NCBI GenBank assembly: GCA_038322235.1
Contig: JBBQFQ010000002.1
Coordinates: 62,001-126,000 of the forward strand
From: SZAS-18 sp038322235
GTDB lineage: Bacteria; Verrucomicrobiota; Verrucomicrobiia; Chthoniobacterales; SZAS-18
Length of the DNA: 64,000 nucleotides
Direction of reading: 5' to 3'
Shown here: positions 9,091-17,730 of the stretch, in pieces
How positions within the stretch are numbered: the first letter of the stretch is position 1
Layout: each line of letters opens with the position of its first letter
The notes under the pieces: model-generated
What the model saw: the letters and a program-made list of their open reading frames with translations, nothing else
Database searches by the model: none
What the model was told of the DNA's origin: nothing
Program-made: the position numbers and the translations under genes

Positions 9091-11114
9091 CGCTCCGGGG
9101 CCCGAGCATTCTCCGCTTGAATTCGCGACCACCAAACCCGCTTCGGAGAATCCACCGGGAGACGTCGCGTCAACTGCTCCCACAGCGCCTCCGCCTCCGC
9201 GTGACGGCCGTCCTCCAGGCGTGCCACCGCGCGCCAGAAATCCGGTTCGACCGGCGGGAATGAAGCCCCGGCCAATCTCTCGAAAAGGGTCGAGGCCAGC
9301 GCTCGATCATTTCGCAGCCGCGCCTCCAAAGCGGCGAACAGTCTTCCGTCTTCCCCAGTTTGCTCAAGCGCCGGGACAAACGCTTCTGCCTCGATCACAG
9401 GAGCCCGCCTGCTCACCAGTCGCTCGGCCTCAAACTGCGCCCAGGCGGCCAGTTCGATCTGCTCCAGCGCGAGTTGTCGATCCCCTTGCTTCCAGAATGT
9501 TGCCGCAGAGCCATACATGGCCTGCGTCCGCACGAGTTGACGCCGCAGGCGCGTCGAACGGACGAAACCCGGCTGATTCAACGCCTCAAGCGTGGTGATC
9601 AGATAATCGTGCGCTTTCATACCGAACGGTTCCATTCGCACGCATTGCTCGAAGACGGATGCCGCCTCGGAAAGCCGGCGCTGCTTGAACAGCGCCACCC
9701 CGTAGGTCACGAGATGATCATACGGCGCGCCGTTGACGGTGAGAGCCTTCCGGAACGCAGCATCGGCCTCCGGCCACCTGCGCTCGTTCGCAAGTTCAGT
9801 GCCGAAACTCACCCACGCATATCCGTTCTGTGGATCGACTTTCAGCGCCTGCTGCCAGACCGACGAAGAGTCCTTCCAAGTCACGACCTGGCGCCGGGAA
9901 GGCTCGCCGAGGAGCAAAGTGAGACTGACGGCAACTGCAACGCCCGCGAGGAGCCGGCCTCGTTCCTCTCGCACGAGGTGCTCGATGCCCTCCTGCAGGA
10001 TCGAAGCCACCGCGAGGATCAGGCCCAGCGACGCAACGTATAGATAGCGATCCGCGATACTCTGTCGGCCAAAGCCAACGACGCCCATCAGCGGAAACAA
10101 AACCAGCAAGAACCACAACCAGCCGACGAGCAGAATCGGCCGGCTAAATCGAGCTCGGATGGCGAACCAGCTCATACCGACAAGCCCCGACGCCGCCGGG
10201 AGCCAGAGCGACCACCCCGGCGCATCCCGCAGCGCGGGATAAAGCACGCTGAGTTCAACTGGGCAGACGAGATGCAGAGCGTAACGCGCATAACCGACAA
10301 CCCCCTCGAGAAGCCGATGGGTGGGTCCCGCGTCGACGAGATTTCCAACGCCACCTAGCTCCGACTGGCCCACGTAAGTGATCAGCGTCACGACAAGCGC
10401 TAGGAGGCCGAAAGGAGCTTTTTCGACAAGCGCGACGACGCACTGCCTCGGGTTCGCGATTCGGCCGAGCGGCCAGCCATCGAGCAACAACAGCGCGGCG
10501 GGGAGAGAAATCGCTGAGGGTTTCGCCATTAAGGCGAGCGCAAATAAACCGAGACAAGCAAGGTAACGGGCGGTGGTCCGCTTCTCTCCGAAGCGGAGAT
10601 AGGCAATCAAGGTGAGCAACGAAAAAGTGCCCGCCAGCAGATCTTTCCGCGCCGCCAGCCAGCACGTGACCTCCACGTTCACAGGGTGAAAGGCGAAAAT
10701 CACCGCGGCGAGCGCCGCTGCCATGCAGCTGCGGGTGGTGGCCCGGGAAAAAAGGAAAAATAGCCCGGCGTTCAGGAGGTGGATCAGCGCACTAACGGCG
10801 TGTTGTCCACCCGGCGCGGTATCGAAAAGCTGAAAGTCCGTCAGGCGCGCGAGAAGCGTGACGGGCATCCAATACTCGGCGTATGAGTCGGCGGTAGCGA
10901 AATTTGCGGTCAACGCCCAAAGAACTCCAGCATTGGACCAACCGGCGCGCAGATTCGGGTTATCCCGAATGAAGTGATAATCGTCGTAGTTGATGAAGTT
11001 GAATCCGACGGTCTGCGCGTAGACAAGACAGAAGGCGAACATCGCACCCGTAACGATTCCGAGCAGCATTACGCGCCGCAGGATCGCGGGTGTCAGAAGC
11101 GGTCCGTAGCGCAA
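9087..11114 (-). CDS. Polytopic GT-C-like protein with C-terminal TPR repeats, paralogue
   Basis: The 675-residue product is a clear paralogue of the gene immediately downstream. It shares NFINYDDYHFIRDNPNLRAGWSN, AEYWMPVTLLARLTDF and HPVNVEVTCWLAARKDLLAGT with its neighbour's equivalents. The membrane domain covers roughly residues 1-400, followed by TPR units such as NGYAWVSFGTELANERRW. The start shown is TTG at 11114; an internal ATG at 11069 is an alternative, and neither has a well-spaced ribosome-binding site. It is the first gene of the long minus-strand operon, lying just below the pilin terminator, so its promoter should lie between about 11115 and 11165. Confidence 0.75.
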   Translation of the reverse strand: MRYGPLLTPAILRRVMLLGIVTGAMFAFCLVYAQTVGFNFINYDDYHFIRDNPNLRAGWSNAGVLWALTANFATADSYAEYWMPVTLLARLTDFQLFDTAPGGQHAVSALIHLLNAGLFFLFSRATTRSCMAAALAAVIFAFHPVNVEVTCWLAARKDLLAGTFSLLTLIAYLRFGEKRTTARYLACLGLFALALMAKPSAISLPAALLLLDGWPLGRIANPRQCVVALVEKAPFGLLALVVTLITYVGQSELGGVGNLVDAGPTHRLLEGVVGYARYALHLVCPVELSVLYPALRDAPGWSLWLPAASGLVGMSWFAIRARFSRPILLVGWLWFLLVLFPLMGVVGFGRQSIADRYLYVASLGLILAVASILQEGIEHLVREERGRLLAGVAVAVSLTLLLGEPSRRQVVTWKDSSSVWQQALKVDPQNGYAWVSFGTELANERRWPEADAAFRKALTVNGAPYDHLVTYGVALFKQRRLSEAASVFEQCVRMEPFGMKAHDYLITTLEALNQPGFVRSTRLRRQLVRTQAMYGSAATFWKQGDRQLALEQIELAAWAQFEAERLVSRRAPVIEAEAFVPALEQTGEDGRLFAALEARLRNDRALASTLFERLAGASFPPVEPDFWRAVARLEDGRHAEAEALWEQLTRRLPVDSPKRVWWSRIQAENARAPER

Positions 11115-11162
11115 TTCCTTGAGCGTGTCCTGAGCAACCGCGCCACGGTGGGGCCGCGATTA

Positions 11163-11202
11163 CAAAAGAAAAAGCCGCAGCTCGCGTAGCGCGGGCTGCG
11201 GC
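11163..11202 (-). terminator. Rho-independent terminator below the pilin gene
   Basis: The plus strand shows GCCGCAGC (11174-11181) and its reverse complement GCTGCGGC (11195-11202), with a further CGCG/CGCG match inside the loop. Read on the minus strand, the hairpin is followed by TTTTTCTTTT (complement of 11163-11173). It lies 18 bases below the stop of the pilin gene at 11220 and separates it from the glycan operon. Confidence 0.85.
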
Positions 11203-11219
11203 GAACGAGTCAAAGCAAC

Positions 11220-11624
11220 TTAGTTGACCGTATACGGCGACCAGAAGGTGCCCTCGGTAACGTCTGAGAAGATCGCGTTCACGCCAACCGGAGTGCCGGC
11301 GACGCTGCCGATCCCATACGTTTCATTAGTGTAGAGGATCGTGGTAATGATCGACTGGCCGTTCTGGAGCGCGGTGCCCGGCTTGAAATAGCGCGTGATG
11401 TTGCTAAAGCCGATGACTCCGCCGCCGAGGTTGAACTCGATGGCATACTGATCAACCGCGGAGTCAATGAGACGCATGTCGTTTTTGATCGTAGTGGCCT
11501 GCGACCGCTTCCGGGCGCGAAGGAACCCTGGGACGGCGATGGCGGCGAGGAGGGCGATGATCGCGACAACGATCATGATTTCGACGAGCGTAAAGCCCGA
11601 CCGGCGCTGAGTGGACAATTTCAT
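11220..11624 (-). CDS. Type IV pilin-like / pseudopilin protein, copy 1
   Basis: The 134-residue protein has a short basic leader MKLSTQRRSG, then the prepilin-peptidase motif FTLVEIMIVVAIIALLAAI (residues 11-29) with the conserved glutamate at mature position 5. The N-terminal helix continues through FLRARKRSQATTIKNDMRLI, a segment recurring in Verrucomicrobiota pilin-like proteins. The small C-terminal domain (RYFKPGTAL, GVNAIFSDVTEGTFWSPY) has no cysteines. It is likely exported, cleaved and N-methylated, then assembled into a fibre or a type II secretion pseudopilus. No assembly genes are nearby. It is about 170 bases below a close paralogue and ends at a strong terminator. Confidence 0.9.
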   Translation of the reverse strand: MKLSTQRRSGFTLVEIMIVVAIIALLAAIAVPGFLRARKRSQATTIKNDMRLIDSAVDQYAIEFNLGGGVIGFSNITRYFKPGTALQNGQSIITTILYTNETYGIGSVAGTPVGVNAIFSDVTEGTFWSPYTVN

Positions 11625-11792
11625 AGGGATATTGAATGTATGGTTTGGTTTTCGCTTCCAGACTAAAACGTCTGAGAACCGATTCTTCTGAGCAGGCCTG
11701 ATGCCAAATGCCGTAACCCTTTCAGGGTCATTTCAACGGGACCACGCCCTCGATCGGGTCGTTTAAGTCGCGCCCTCGCGTTCGGCGTGAGA

Positions 11793-12200
11793 TCACTGGA
11801 CGATGTACGGCGACCAAAACTGCCCTTCAGCAACGTCGGAGAACAATGCATTCACGCCGACGGGAGAGCTGATGACAATCCCGAGCAAGTAATTCGACCC
11901 GGAGTACGTAATCGCCGGAATGGGCGACTTCCCTTCCGAGAGCGCCGAACCGGGTTTGAAGTAACGGGTCAGTTGCGAGAAATTCACGGCCCCAGTAGCG
12001 AGGGAATACTCCAACCCGTATTGGTCAACCGCGGAATCGATGAGGCGCAGATCGTTCTTTATGGTGGTTGCCTGCGAGCGCTTCCGCGCGCGGAGGAATC
12101 CTGGGACGGCGATGGCAGCAAGTAGGGCGATGATCGCAACGACGATCATGATTTCAACCAAAGTGAAGCCGAACTGGTCGGGCATGCGACGGGAATTCAT
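11793..12200 (-). CDS. Type IV pilin-like / pseudopilin protein, copy 2
   Basis: The 135-residue protein is nearly identical to copy 1 over the first 60 residues (same leader cut G/FTLVEI) and diverges in the C-terminal globular part. RYFKPGSALSEGKSP and GVNALFSDVAEGQFWSPY are retained. The duplication with sequence drift limited to the exposed domain is the pattern expected for surface fibres. It is the promoter-proximal copy. The 181-base gap upstream, shared with the divergent TTG-start gene at 12382, contains an AT-rich stretch (AAAAATAATAATT, 12250-12262) that stands out in this GC-rich DNA and may be part of its promoter, though no clean -35/-10 pair could be fixed. Confidence 0.9.
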   Translation of the reverse strand: MNSRRMPDQFGFTLVEIMIVVAIIALLAAIAVPGFLRARKRSQATTIKNDLRLIDSAVDQYGLEYSLATGAVNFSQLTRYFKPGSALSEGKSPIPAITYSGSNYLLGIVISSPVGVNALFSDVAEGQFWSPYIVQ

Positions 12201-12381
12201 GGGGTTCTGGTGGATATGGATGATGAATGGAATGAACGCGGGAGCCGCCTAAAAATAATAATTGGCGTGCTCTCACGTTTGATCCCCGCAGCAAGCCGGA
12301 TGCTCGCCGGGTGATTTTCGACTTATTTGGGTCGTTTTTTTCCTCGTCCTGAGTTGTCGGCGAATTCAAAGGACGGTCCGG

Positions 12382-14238
12382 TTGAGCATCGTCCCCGGAG
12401 CGTGGTCCACTGGTTGCTATCTGTCCGGCATCGTTCGACTCGCTTCCCGACACCTCCCAATCTGCGTTTTCGGGGTGGTGGTCGCACTTCGCTTTGTGAC
12501 CCTGTTCGGGAGCGAGACCACAGAGTTGCCGGCCGATGGCGATGCGGGCTACTACGGCGCCTGGGCCGAGCGTGTCGCCCGAGGTGAGTGGACCGACGGG
12601 CAGGCGTTCTTCGGGCTCCCGCTGTACCCTTGGTTCCTCGGAGTCCTTCGGTGGCTGAGCGGCCCGGGATCCTTTGCTCCCCTCTTTGTTCAGTCCCTCG
12701 CCGACGGACTGATCGCCAGCCTGATCAGTTCGGCAGTCGCCTGCATCCTCCAGGATGCGCCCGATCCCAAGCTTCGACGAGCGGTCCCGGCGTTCTCGAT
12801 CCTGGCGAGCGCCTTCTGGGCGGCGTTCGTCCCGGCGAGCGTTTTCTCAATGACTCTCATCCCTGCGACGTTCAGCGCGCTGGCCTATTTCGGCATTGCA
12901 CGCTGGTGCGCCATCAATTCGCGTCCGGTCAAACCGATTGGGGCGTTGGGGCTGGGGGGTGCTCTAGGAATGGCCGGACTGCTTGTCGCCAACGCTCTTG
13001 CCCTTGCACCGCTCGTCGCCTTTCGGGTTTGGCAATGCAGGGGAGCCGACCGCAGCCTGTCGTTCGTCGGCCTGACGCTTGGCCTCGTCCTTGGCACCAG
13101 TCCGGCTTGGGCCTACCACCGATTCGTCGCCCGCGAGCCCGTGCTTCTCTCCGCGCACGGCGGCATCAATTTCTACGTGGGAAATTTCGCCGGTGCTACG
13201 GGATACCCGGTCATGCCGCCGGGGTTTCGGGCGAGTCAACGCGGGATGATGCTCGATGCACAACGAATGGCAGAAACCAGCGTCGGCAAGAACCTGACCC
13301 GGGCGGAAGCCTCCGCCTTCTGGACCGCGCGGGCTTGGGAGGAGATCGGGGCGGATCGCACCCGCTGGGTGCGGCTGCTCGGGACGAAGGTCGTTAACTA
13401 CTGGAACGCGTTTTCCTTCGACGATACCGGCACGATCGCTGCCTGGCGCGCGCTCAGCCTGCTCCCGGCCGGGCTGCCTTTTGCGGCGATCGCTTTCCCG
13501 GCCCTTGCTCTGGGGATCTTCGCCTTCGCGCAGTTTCCCCGCGCCAGATGGCTCGGGGCTGCGGCGGGATTGCACTTCCTCTCGGTTCTCCCCGTTTTCG
13601 TGACGGAGCGCTATCGCTTCGTCTCCGCCCCGAGCCTGCTTGTTCTGGCTTTTGTGGGAGGTGCCGCTTGCTGGCAATCCGCCCTCGCGCGCCCCCGCTG
13701 GACGCTGATCGTGGCGATCGTGACAACGTCGCTCGCCACTTTCCTCGTATTCCTCCCCCGATCAGAAGCGGCGCGCAACAACCGCTCAGACGACTACTCC
13801 GCGGCGCGGGCGCTCTATGCCGCGGGGCAGTTCGCCGAGTCCGCCGGTTACCTCCAGCGGGTGCTGGAACGCGCGCCCCGGAATCCGGAGGTCCACCTCC
13901 TCGACGGCAATCTCCGTCTCGAAGCAAACGACGTCGCGGGCGCGCGGGCGGCCTTTCGTCGCGTGCTCTCGCTCGACCCGAATCACGTCCGGGCTTGGAA
14001 CAATCTCGGGCTGGCCGAACTCCAGAGCGCCAGCTGGCCGGCCGCGATCGAAGCCTTTTCTGCCGCGGTCGCGCTCGAACCAGGCAACGCGAAGTCCCAC
14101 TACCTTCTCGCCCGGGCGCTCGCCGGCGCGGGCGACCGAAATGCGGCCCTTCGGGAGGCCACGCTCGCCGTGACCCTCGCTCCTGCGAGCGCCGACTTTC
14201 AATCACTCCGATCTCAGCTAGAGGGACAGAACCGATGA
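12382..14238 (+). CDS. GT39/PMT-like membrane glycosyltransferase with C-terminal TPRs
   Basis: The 618-residue protein has a polytopic domain opening with ADGDAGYYGAWAERVARGEW and then FFGLPLYPWFLGVL, the loop arrangement of bacterial PMT/ArnT-like GT-C enzymes. About ten further spans run to residue 460. The C-terminus carries three to four TPR units (ARALYAAGQFAESAGYLQRV, NHVRAWNNLGLAELQ, AKSHYLLARALAGAGD). The start is TTG at 12382, supported by AAAGGA eight bases upstream. The stop overlaps the next ATG (ATGA), and the gene heads a four-gene plus-strand operon diverging from the pilins. Likely role: transfer of a sugar from a polyprenyl carrier; the acceptor is unknown. Confidence 0.78.
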   Translation: MSIVPGAWSTGCYLSGIVRLASRHLPICVFGVVVALRFVTLFGSETTELPADGDAGYYGAWAERVARGEWTDGQAFFGLPLYPWFLGVLRWLSGPGSFAPLFVQSLADGLIASLISSAVACILQDAPDPKLRRAVPAFSILASAFWAAFVPASVFSMTLIPATFSALAYFGIARWCAINSRPVKPIGALGLGGALGMAGLLVANALALAPLVAFRVWQCRGADRSLSFVGLTLGLVLGTSPAWAYHRFVAREPVLLSAHGGINFYVGNFAGATGYPVMPPGFRASQRGMMLDAQRMAETSVGKNLTRAEASAFWTARAWEEIGADRTRWVRLLGTKVVNYWNAFSFDDTGTIAAWRALSLLPAGLPFAAIAFPALALGIFAFAQFPRARWLGAAAGLHFLSVLPVFVTERYRFVSAPSLLVLAFVGGAACWQSALARPRWTLIVAIVTTSLATFLVFLPRSEAARNNRSDDYSAARALYAAGQFAESAGYLQRVLERAPRNPEVHLLDGNLRLEANDVAGARAAFRRVLSLDPNHVRAWNNLGLAELQSASWPAAIEAFSAAVALEPGNAKSHYLLARALAGAGDRNAALREATLAVTLAPASADFQSLRSQLEGQNR

Positions 14239-15878
14239 CGCTGGCCGCACCTCCCCGTCCGGCGAACCGCCCGAGCCTCGAGCGCTGGCTGCCTCTCGGT
14301 GTCGCCTTGATCATCTACATGGTGGCCGCCATCACCTTTAAGGTCCAACAACCGGACCGGCTGAGCCCGGACGGGGTTTCCTATCTGCGACTCGCCGGCT
14401 ATCTCGCGACCGGGGACTGGCATCACGGGCTGTCTTCCTACTGGAGCCCACTCCTCCCAGGTCTCGTGGCCCTGGCCATCAGGTTGGGGATGGACGCCCT
14501 CGACGCCGGCCACCTCGTGGTGATCGGCGCGGGAGCGGGGATTTTGGTCGCGATGAATTCGTTTCTTTCAACGTGGTTCAAGTCGCGGCCCGCGGTCCGG
14601 GGGATTGCGCTCGCCGCGCTCGCCGGGCCCATTGCCCAGTACGAGGCGTTCGTCCTGTCGCCCGATCTCCTCCTCTCGCTTTGTTTGCTGGCTTATTTCT
14701 GCGCCCTCGGCCGTTGGGCCCACGGGCCTTCGACAGCCCGGGCTTTTTTCGTGGGAGTCGTGGCGGGCGTTTCGATTCTGGCGAAGGCCTACGCGCTTCC
14801 ATTCCTGCTGGTGCACCTTCCGGCGAGCCTTTGGATCCTGCGCCCGCGACATTCGCCGTTTTGGGCCCCGCTCGGCACCGCCGGCATCGCTTTCGCGATC
14901 GCGGTCGTACTTTGGGGCTTCGCCCTGCGGGAGACGACGGGCTCGTTCACGCTGGGCGTCGCGGGGCCGATCAACCATGCGGTGGTGGGCCCCCCCGACC
15001 GGGATCGGGAACATCCGATTGTTTTCGCCCCGCCGGAGCCGCCACATGTGACGATCTGGGAAACCCCCGAGCGCTTACCCTACCAGTTCTGGTCGCCCCT
15101 CCAGTCCCGGGCCTACTTCGAGCATCAGGTTTCCGTCGCGGCGGGGAATGCGCGGTCGATCGCGGTGATGCTCTTTCGTCTCGATACCGCCGGGTTCCTG
15201 ATCCTGGCACTGGTGGGCGCGCCCTTCATCTTCCGCCGCTCTGGAGCCGACCCGGTGCCGCGCGTCGCCTGGTGGTTAATCGGAACCGTCGCGCTCTACC
15301 TGGGCGGGTACCTCTGGGTCGCATTCGAGCCCCGCTACGCGAATTCCCTCATCCTCCCCCTCGCGGTCGCGATGGCCGCCGAAATGATCTCCCGACTTCC
15401 CAGCAAGTGGCTGAGGATCGCCGCGGGGTCTCTCGCCCTTTCGTTTGCATTTCGCTGGGCTCCCGATCTGACGAACTCGCTCTCCCGTCGCTCGACACCC
15501 TACATGGAGGAGATTGCCCAGGCGCTTCGCGAGACCGGGATGACCGGGCGTTTCGCTTCGACGAGTTGGCCGCACGGTGTTGCCCTCGCTTTTTTTTCCG
15601 AACGCGCATGCGTCGGTTTCCCGCCGGACCCTGGTTCGCAGGAGATTTCTCGCAAACTTCGCGAAGCCGTGACGGACTGGGTCGTGGTGTTTGACCTGCC
15701 ATCCCTGCCGGCTATGCCAGTGCACGACCTTTTCCCGCCAGCCGTTCCGCGCGCGATGGCGCTCGTCACGGAGGATCACTGGGTCCGCCGGGGGGCGTAC
15801 CGCTTCCCGATGGGCCGCGGTGATGCGGTCATCTTGTTCTTTCAACGCCCGGCCGCTCCGGCGGGCACTGCACCATGA
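14235..15878 (+). CDS. Polytopic GT-C-like membrane protein (dolichyl-P-sugar-dependent type)
   Basis: The 547-residue protein lacks TPRs. The acidic first loop reads DRLSPDGVSYLRLAGYLATGD and is followed by SYWSPLLPGLVALAI, consistent with a GT39-type catalytic loop. About ten to twelve membrane spans are followed by a C-terminal soluble region with VTDWVVVFDLPS and VTEDHWVRRGAY. A much longer in-frame opening upstream (to 13548) lies inside the preceding gene and is rejected, because the ATG at 14235 forms a 4-base overlap with that gene. The stop likewise overlaps the next ATG at 15875. Family by topology and motif; donor and acceptor not determinable. Confidence 0.78.
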   Translation: MTLAAPPRPANRPSLERWLPLGVALIIYMVAAITFKVQQPDRLSPDGVSYLRLAGYLATGDWHHGLSSYWSPLLPGLVALAIRLGMDALDAGHLVVIGAGAGILVAMNSFLSTWFKSRPAVRGIALAALAGPIAQYEAFVLSPDLLLSLCLLAYFCALGRWAHGPSTARAFFVGVVAGVSILAKAYALPFLLVHLPASLWILRPRHSPFWAPLGTAGIAFAIAVVLWGFALRETTGSFTLGVAGPINHAVVGPPDRDREHPIVFAPPEPPHVTIWETPERLPYQFWSPLQSRAYFEHQVSVAAGNARSIAVMLFRLDTAGFLILALVGAPFIFRRSGADPVPRVAWWLIGTVALYLGGYLWVAFEPRYANSLILPLAVAMAAEMISRLPSKWLRIAAGSLALSFAFRWAPDLTNSLSRRSTPYMEEIAQALRETGMTGRFASTSWPHGVALAFFSERACVGFPPDPGSQEISRKLREAVTDWVVVFDLPSLPAMPVHDLFPPAVPRAMALVTEDHWVRRGAYRFPMGRGDAVILFFQRPAAPAGTAP

Positions 15879-17716
15879 AGCGGCTGTTATTCCAGAAGGT
15901 TGGTCCCGCCCTGGTTCTCTTGGTGACCTTCGCCGTCTATTGGCCGGCGCTTCAAAACGGTTTTGTTTGGGACGATTTCGGGCTTGTCACGGGGGACCCC
16001 TTCATCCGGAGCTGGCGGAACATCCCGGCGGGATGGGGCGAACGATTGTTCTTCGACAGCCATGGGTCCGATTTTTACCGGCCGCTCCAGCGCCTGTCTT
16101 ACACCCTAGACTACACGCTCTATGAGCTCGCGCCCTCCGGATACCACCTGACGAATATCATACTGCATGGGCTCGCGGCGGTCGCGCTGGGCGCGGTCGC
16201 AAGCGGGTTGTTCGCGAGATCCTCGCGGCTCGCTGCCGTGCCTCCCACGATCCGCACCGCGACCGCTTGGGTCGTTGCGGCGATCTGGGTGAGCCACCCC
16301 GCCTTGACCTCGGCTGTCACCTACGTGTCTGGCCGGGCGGATTCGCTCGCCGCGCTCTTCGCCTTTTGGGCCGTATTCATGGCGCTCCGGTCGGACAGCG
16401 CCAGCGCGAACCGGCCTTGCGCCACCGCCTGCGGAGCTAGCACCCTTTGTCTGCTCGCGGCGTATTCGAAGGAGGTCGGGCTGATTTCATTCGTCCTCGT
16501 CACTGCTACCTTCGTGATCTTCAGCGGACGACGAAATCAACTCGTTCCGTGGTTCGTGATGGCGGCGATCGCGGTGGGAAGCTATGCCTTTTGCCGGCTC
16601 GCGACGTCACCACCACTCTCCCCGAACCAGACGATCGTTCCCTTAGGTGACCGAGCGCTCCTCATGCTCCGGGCAATTGCCGAATATGCCGGGCTCATCC
16701 TTGCTCCTCTGAACCTGCACATGGAACGCGGCATCAAGCCGCCACCGGAAGTCATCCACGGCCCCACGGGTCTCGCCCTGGCTGCAGCCGGCGGGCTCCT
16801 TTTGCTCCTGCTGGTTTTTGGGGGAACGCGTTTGTGGTACGACCGGGCCTTTCGACTGGCTCTCATCTCCGGGATTGTCGTCTATCTCCCCACCAGCAAC
16901 ATTTTATCCCTGAATGCCGTGGTGGCAGAGCACTGGCTCTACCAGCCTCTGTTCTGGCTTCTTGCGGGCCTTGCCATCACGGCCCTCCCGTTTCTCGCAC
17001 TGCAGAATCCGTCCCGCCGCGCCCTCGCGGGGGTTGGGATCGCGATCTGGGCGCTGTTTCTGGGCGTCCGGACGTGGCACCGGCAGTTCGCTTGGCGCGA
17101 CTACGGCAAATTCATCGAAAACACGATCGCCGATGGCGGGGACTCCGCCCGCATGTGGTTCAATCTGGGCCTGAGTTACACCTCGACCGATCCCGTTCGC
17201 GCGCGGGACTGCTTCGGGCGGGCCCTGGCGATCGCACCCCAACTCTCTTATCCAAAACTCATGCTGGGCGAACTCGCCTTGCGGGAAGGCGATCCCGCGA
17301 CGGCCCGTCGCTGGCTCGCCCCACCCAGCGGAGTGCGCATGCTGGAGCCGAGGCGGCTGGAGAGGATGGCCCGCCTGCGTCGCCTCGAAAAATCAGGCCG
17401 GGGCTACGATGAGATCAAGGAGGCGCAGGCGCTCGCTCCTCAGAGTTGGTTCCTCAAGAACCGCGAAGTCGAGTTCCTGATGGAGGACGGCGAGCCCGAT
17501 CGAGCCTTAAAGGCCCTCTCCGAGTATTGCGCGGACAACTCCTTCCGGGCGGAATCATGGCTGCGCCTCGCCCAAGTCGCCCGTGCCACCGGAAGGGCAG
17601 CCATCGCGACCTACGCCCTCGGCTACGCGTTCGAGACAGACGTCCACTTGAAAAGGCGCCTCGCTACCCAGACAGTCAGCGCGGAACCGTCAACGCCTCC
17701 CCTCGCCGAACCGTGA
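15875..17716 (+). CDS. TMTC-like polytopic protein with TPR tail
   Basis: The 613-residue protein is related to the two minus-strand paralogues at 7069 and 9087. It has FVWDDFGLVTGDPFI as the acidic loop, FYRPLQRLSYTLDYTLYEL, GYHLTNIILHGLAAVALG and SHPALTSAVTYVSGRADSLAAL. The membrane domain ends near residue 415. A TPR-like region follows (ARMWFNLGLSYTSTDPVRAR, SYPKLMLGELALREGD) and continues to about residue 600. ATGA overlap with the preceding gene and GTGA with a possible start of the next indicate tight coupling. It is probably an inner-membrane glycosyltransferase whose TPR part presents a protein partner; that part is inference. Confidence 0.78.
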   Translation: MKRLLFQKVGPALVLLVTFAVYWPALQNGFVWDDFGLVTGDPFIRSWRNIPAGWGERLFFDSHGSDFYRPLQRLSYTLDYTLYELAPSGYHLTNIILHGLAAVALGAVASGLFARSSRLAAVPPTIRTATAWVVAAIWVSHPALTSAVTYVSGRADSLAALFAFWAVFMALRSDSASANRPCATACGASTLCLLAAYSKEVGLISFVLVTATFVIFSGRRNQLVPWFVMAAIAVGSYAFCRLATSPPLSPNQTIVPLGDRALLMLRAIAEYAGLILAPLNLHMERGIKPPPEVIHGPTGLALAAAGGLLLLLLVFGGTRLWYDRAFRLALISGIVVYLPTSNILSLNAVVAEHWLYQPLFWLLAGLAITALPFLALQNPSRRALAGVGIAIWALFLGVRTWHRQFAWRDYGKFIENTIADGGDSARMWFNLGLSYTSTDPVRARDCFGRALAIAPQLSYPKLMLGELALREGDPATARRWLAPPSGVRMLEPRRLERMARLRRLEKSGRGYDEIKEAQALAPQSWFLKNREVEFLMEDGEPDRALKALSEYCADNSFRAESWLRLAQVARATGRAAIATYALGYAFETDVHLKRRLATQTVSAEPSTPPLAEP

Positions 17717-17730
17717 GGCGCTCGCCAGCC

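Noticed and set aside
13548..14234. N-terminal extension of the membrane protein starting at 14235
   Set aside because: It would overlap the TPR part of the preceding gene by over 600 bases; the ATGA junction at 14235 is the consistent start.
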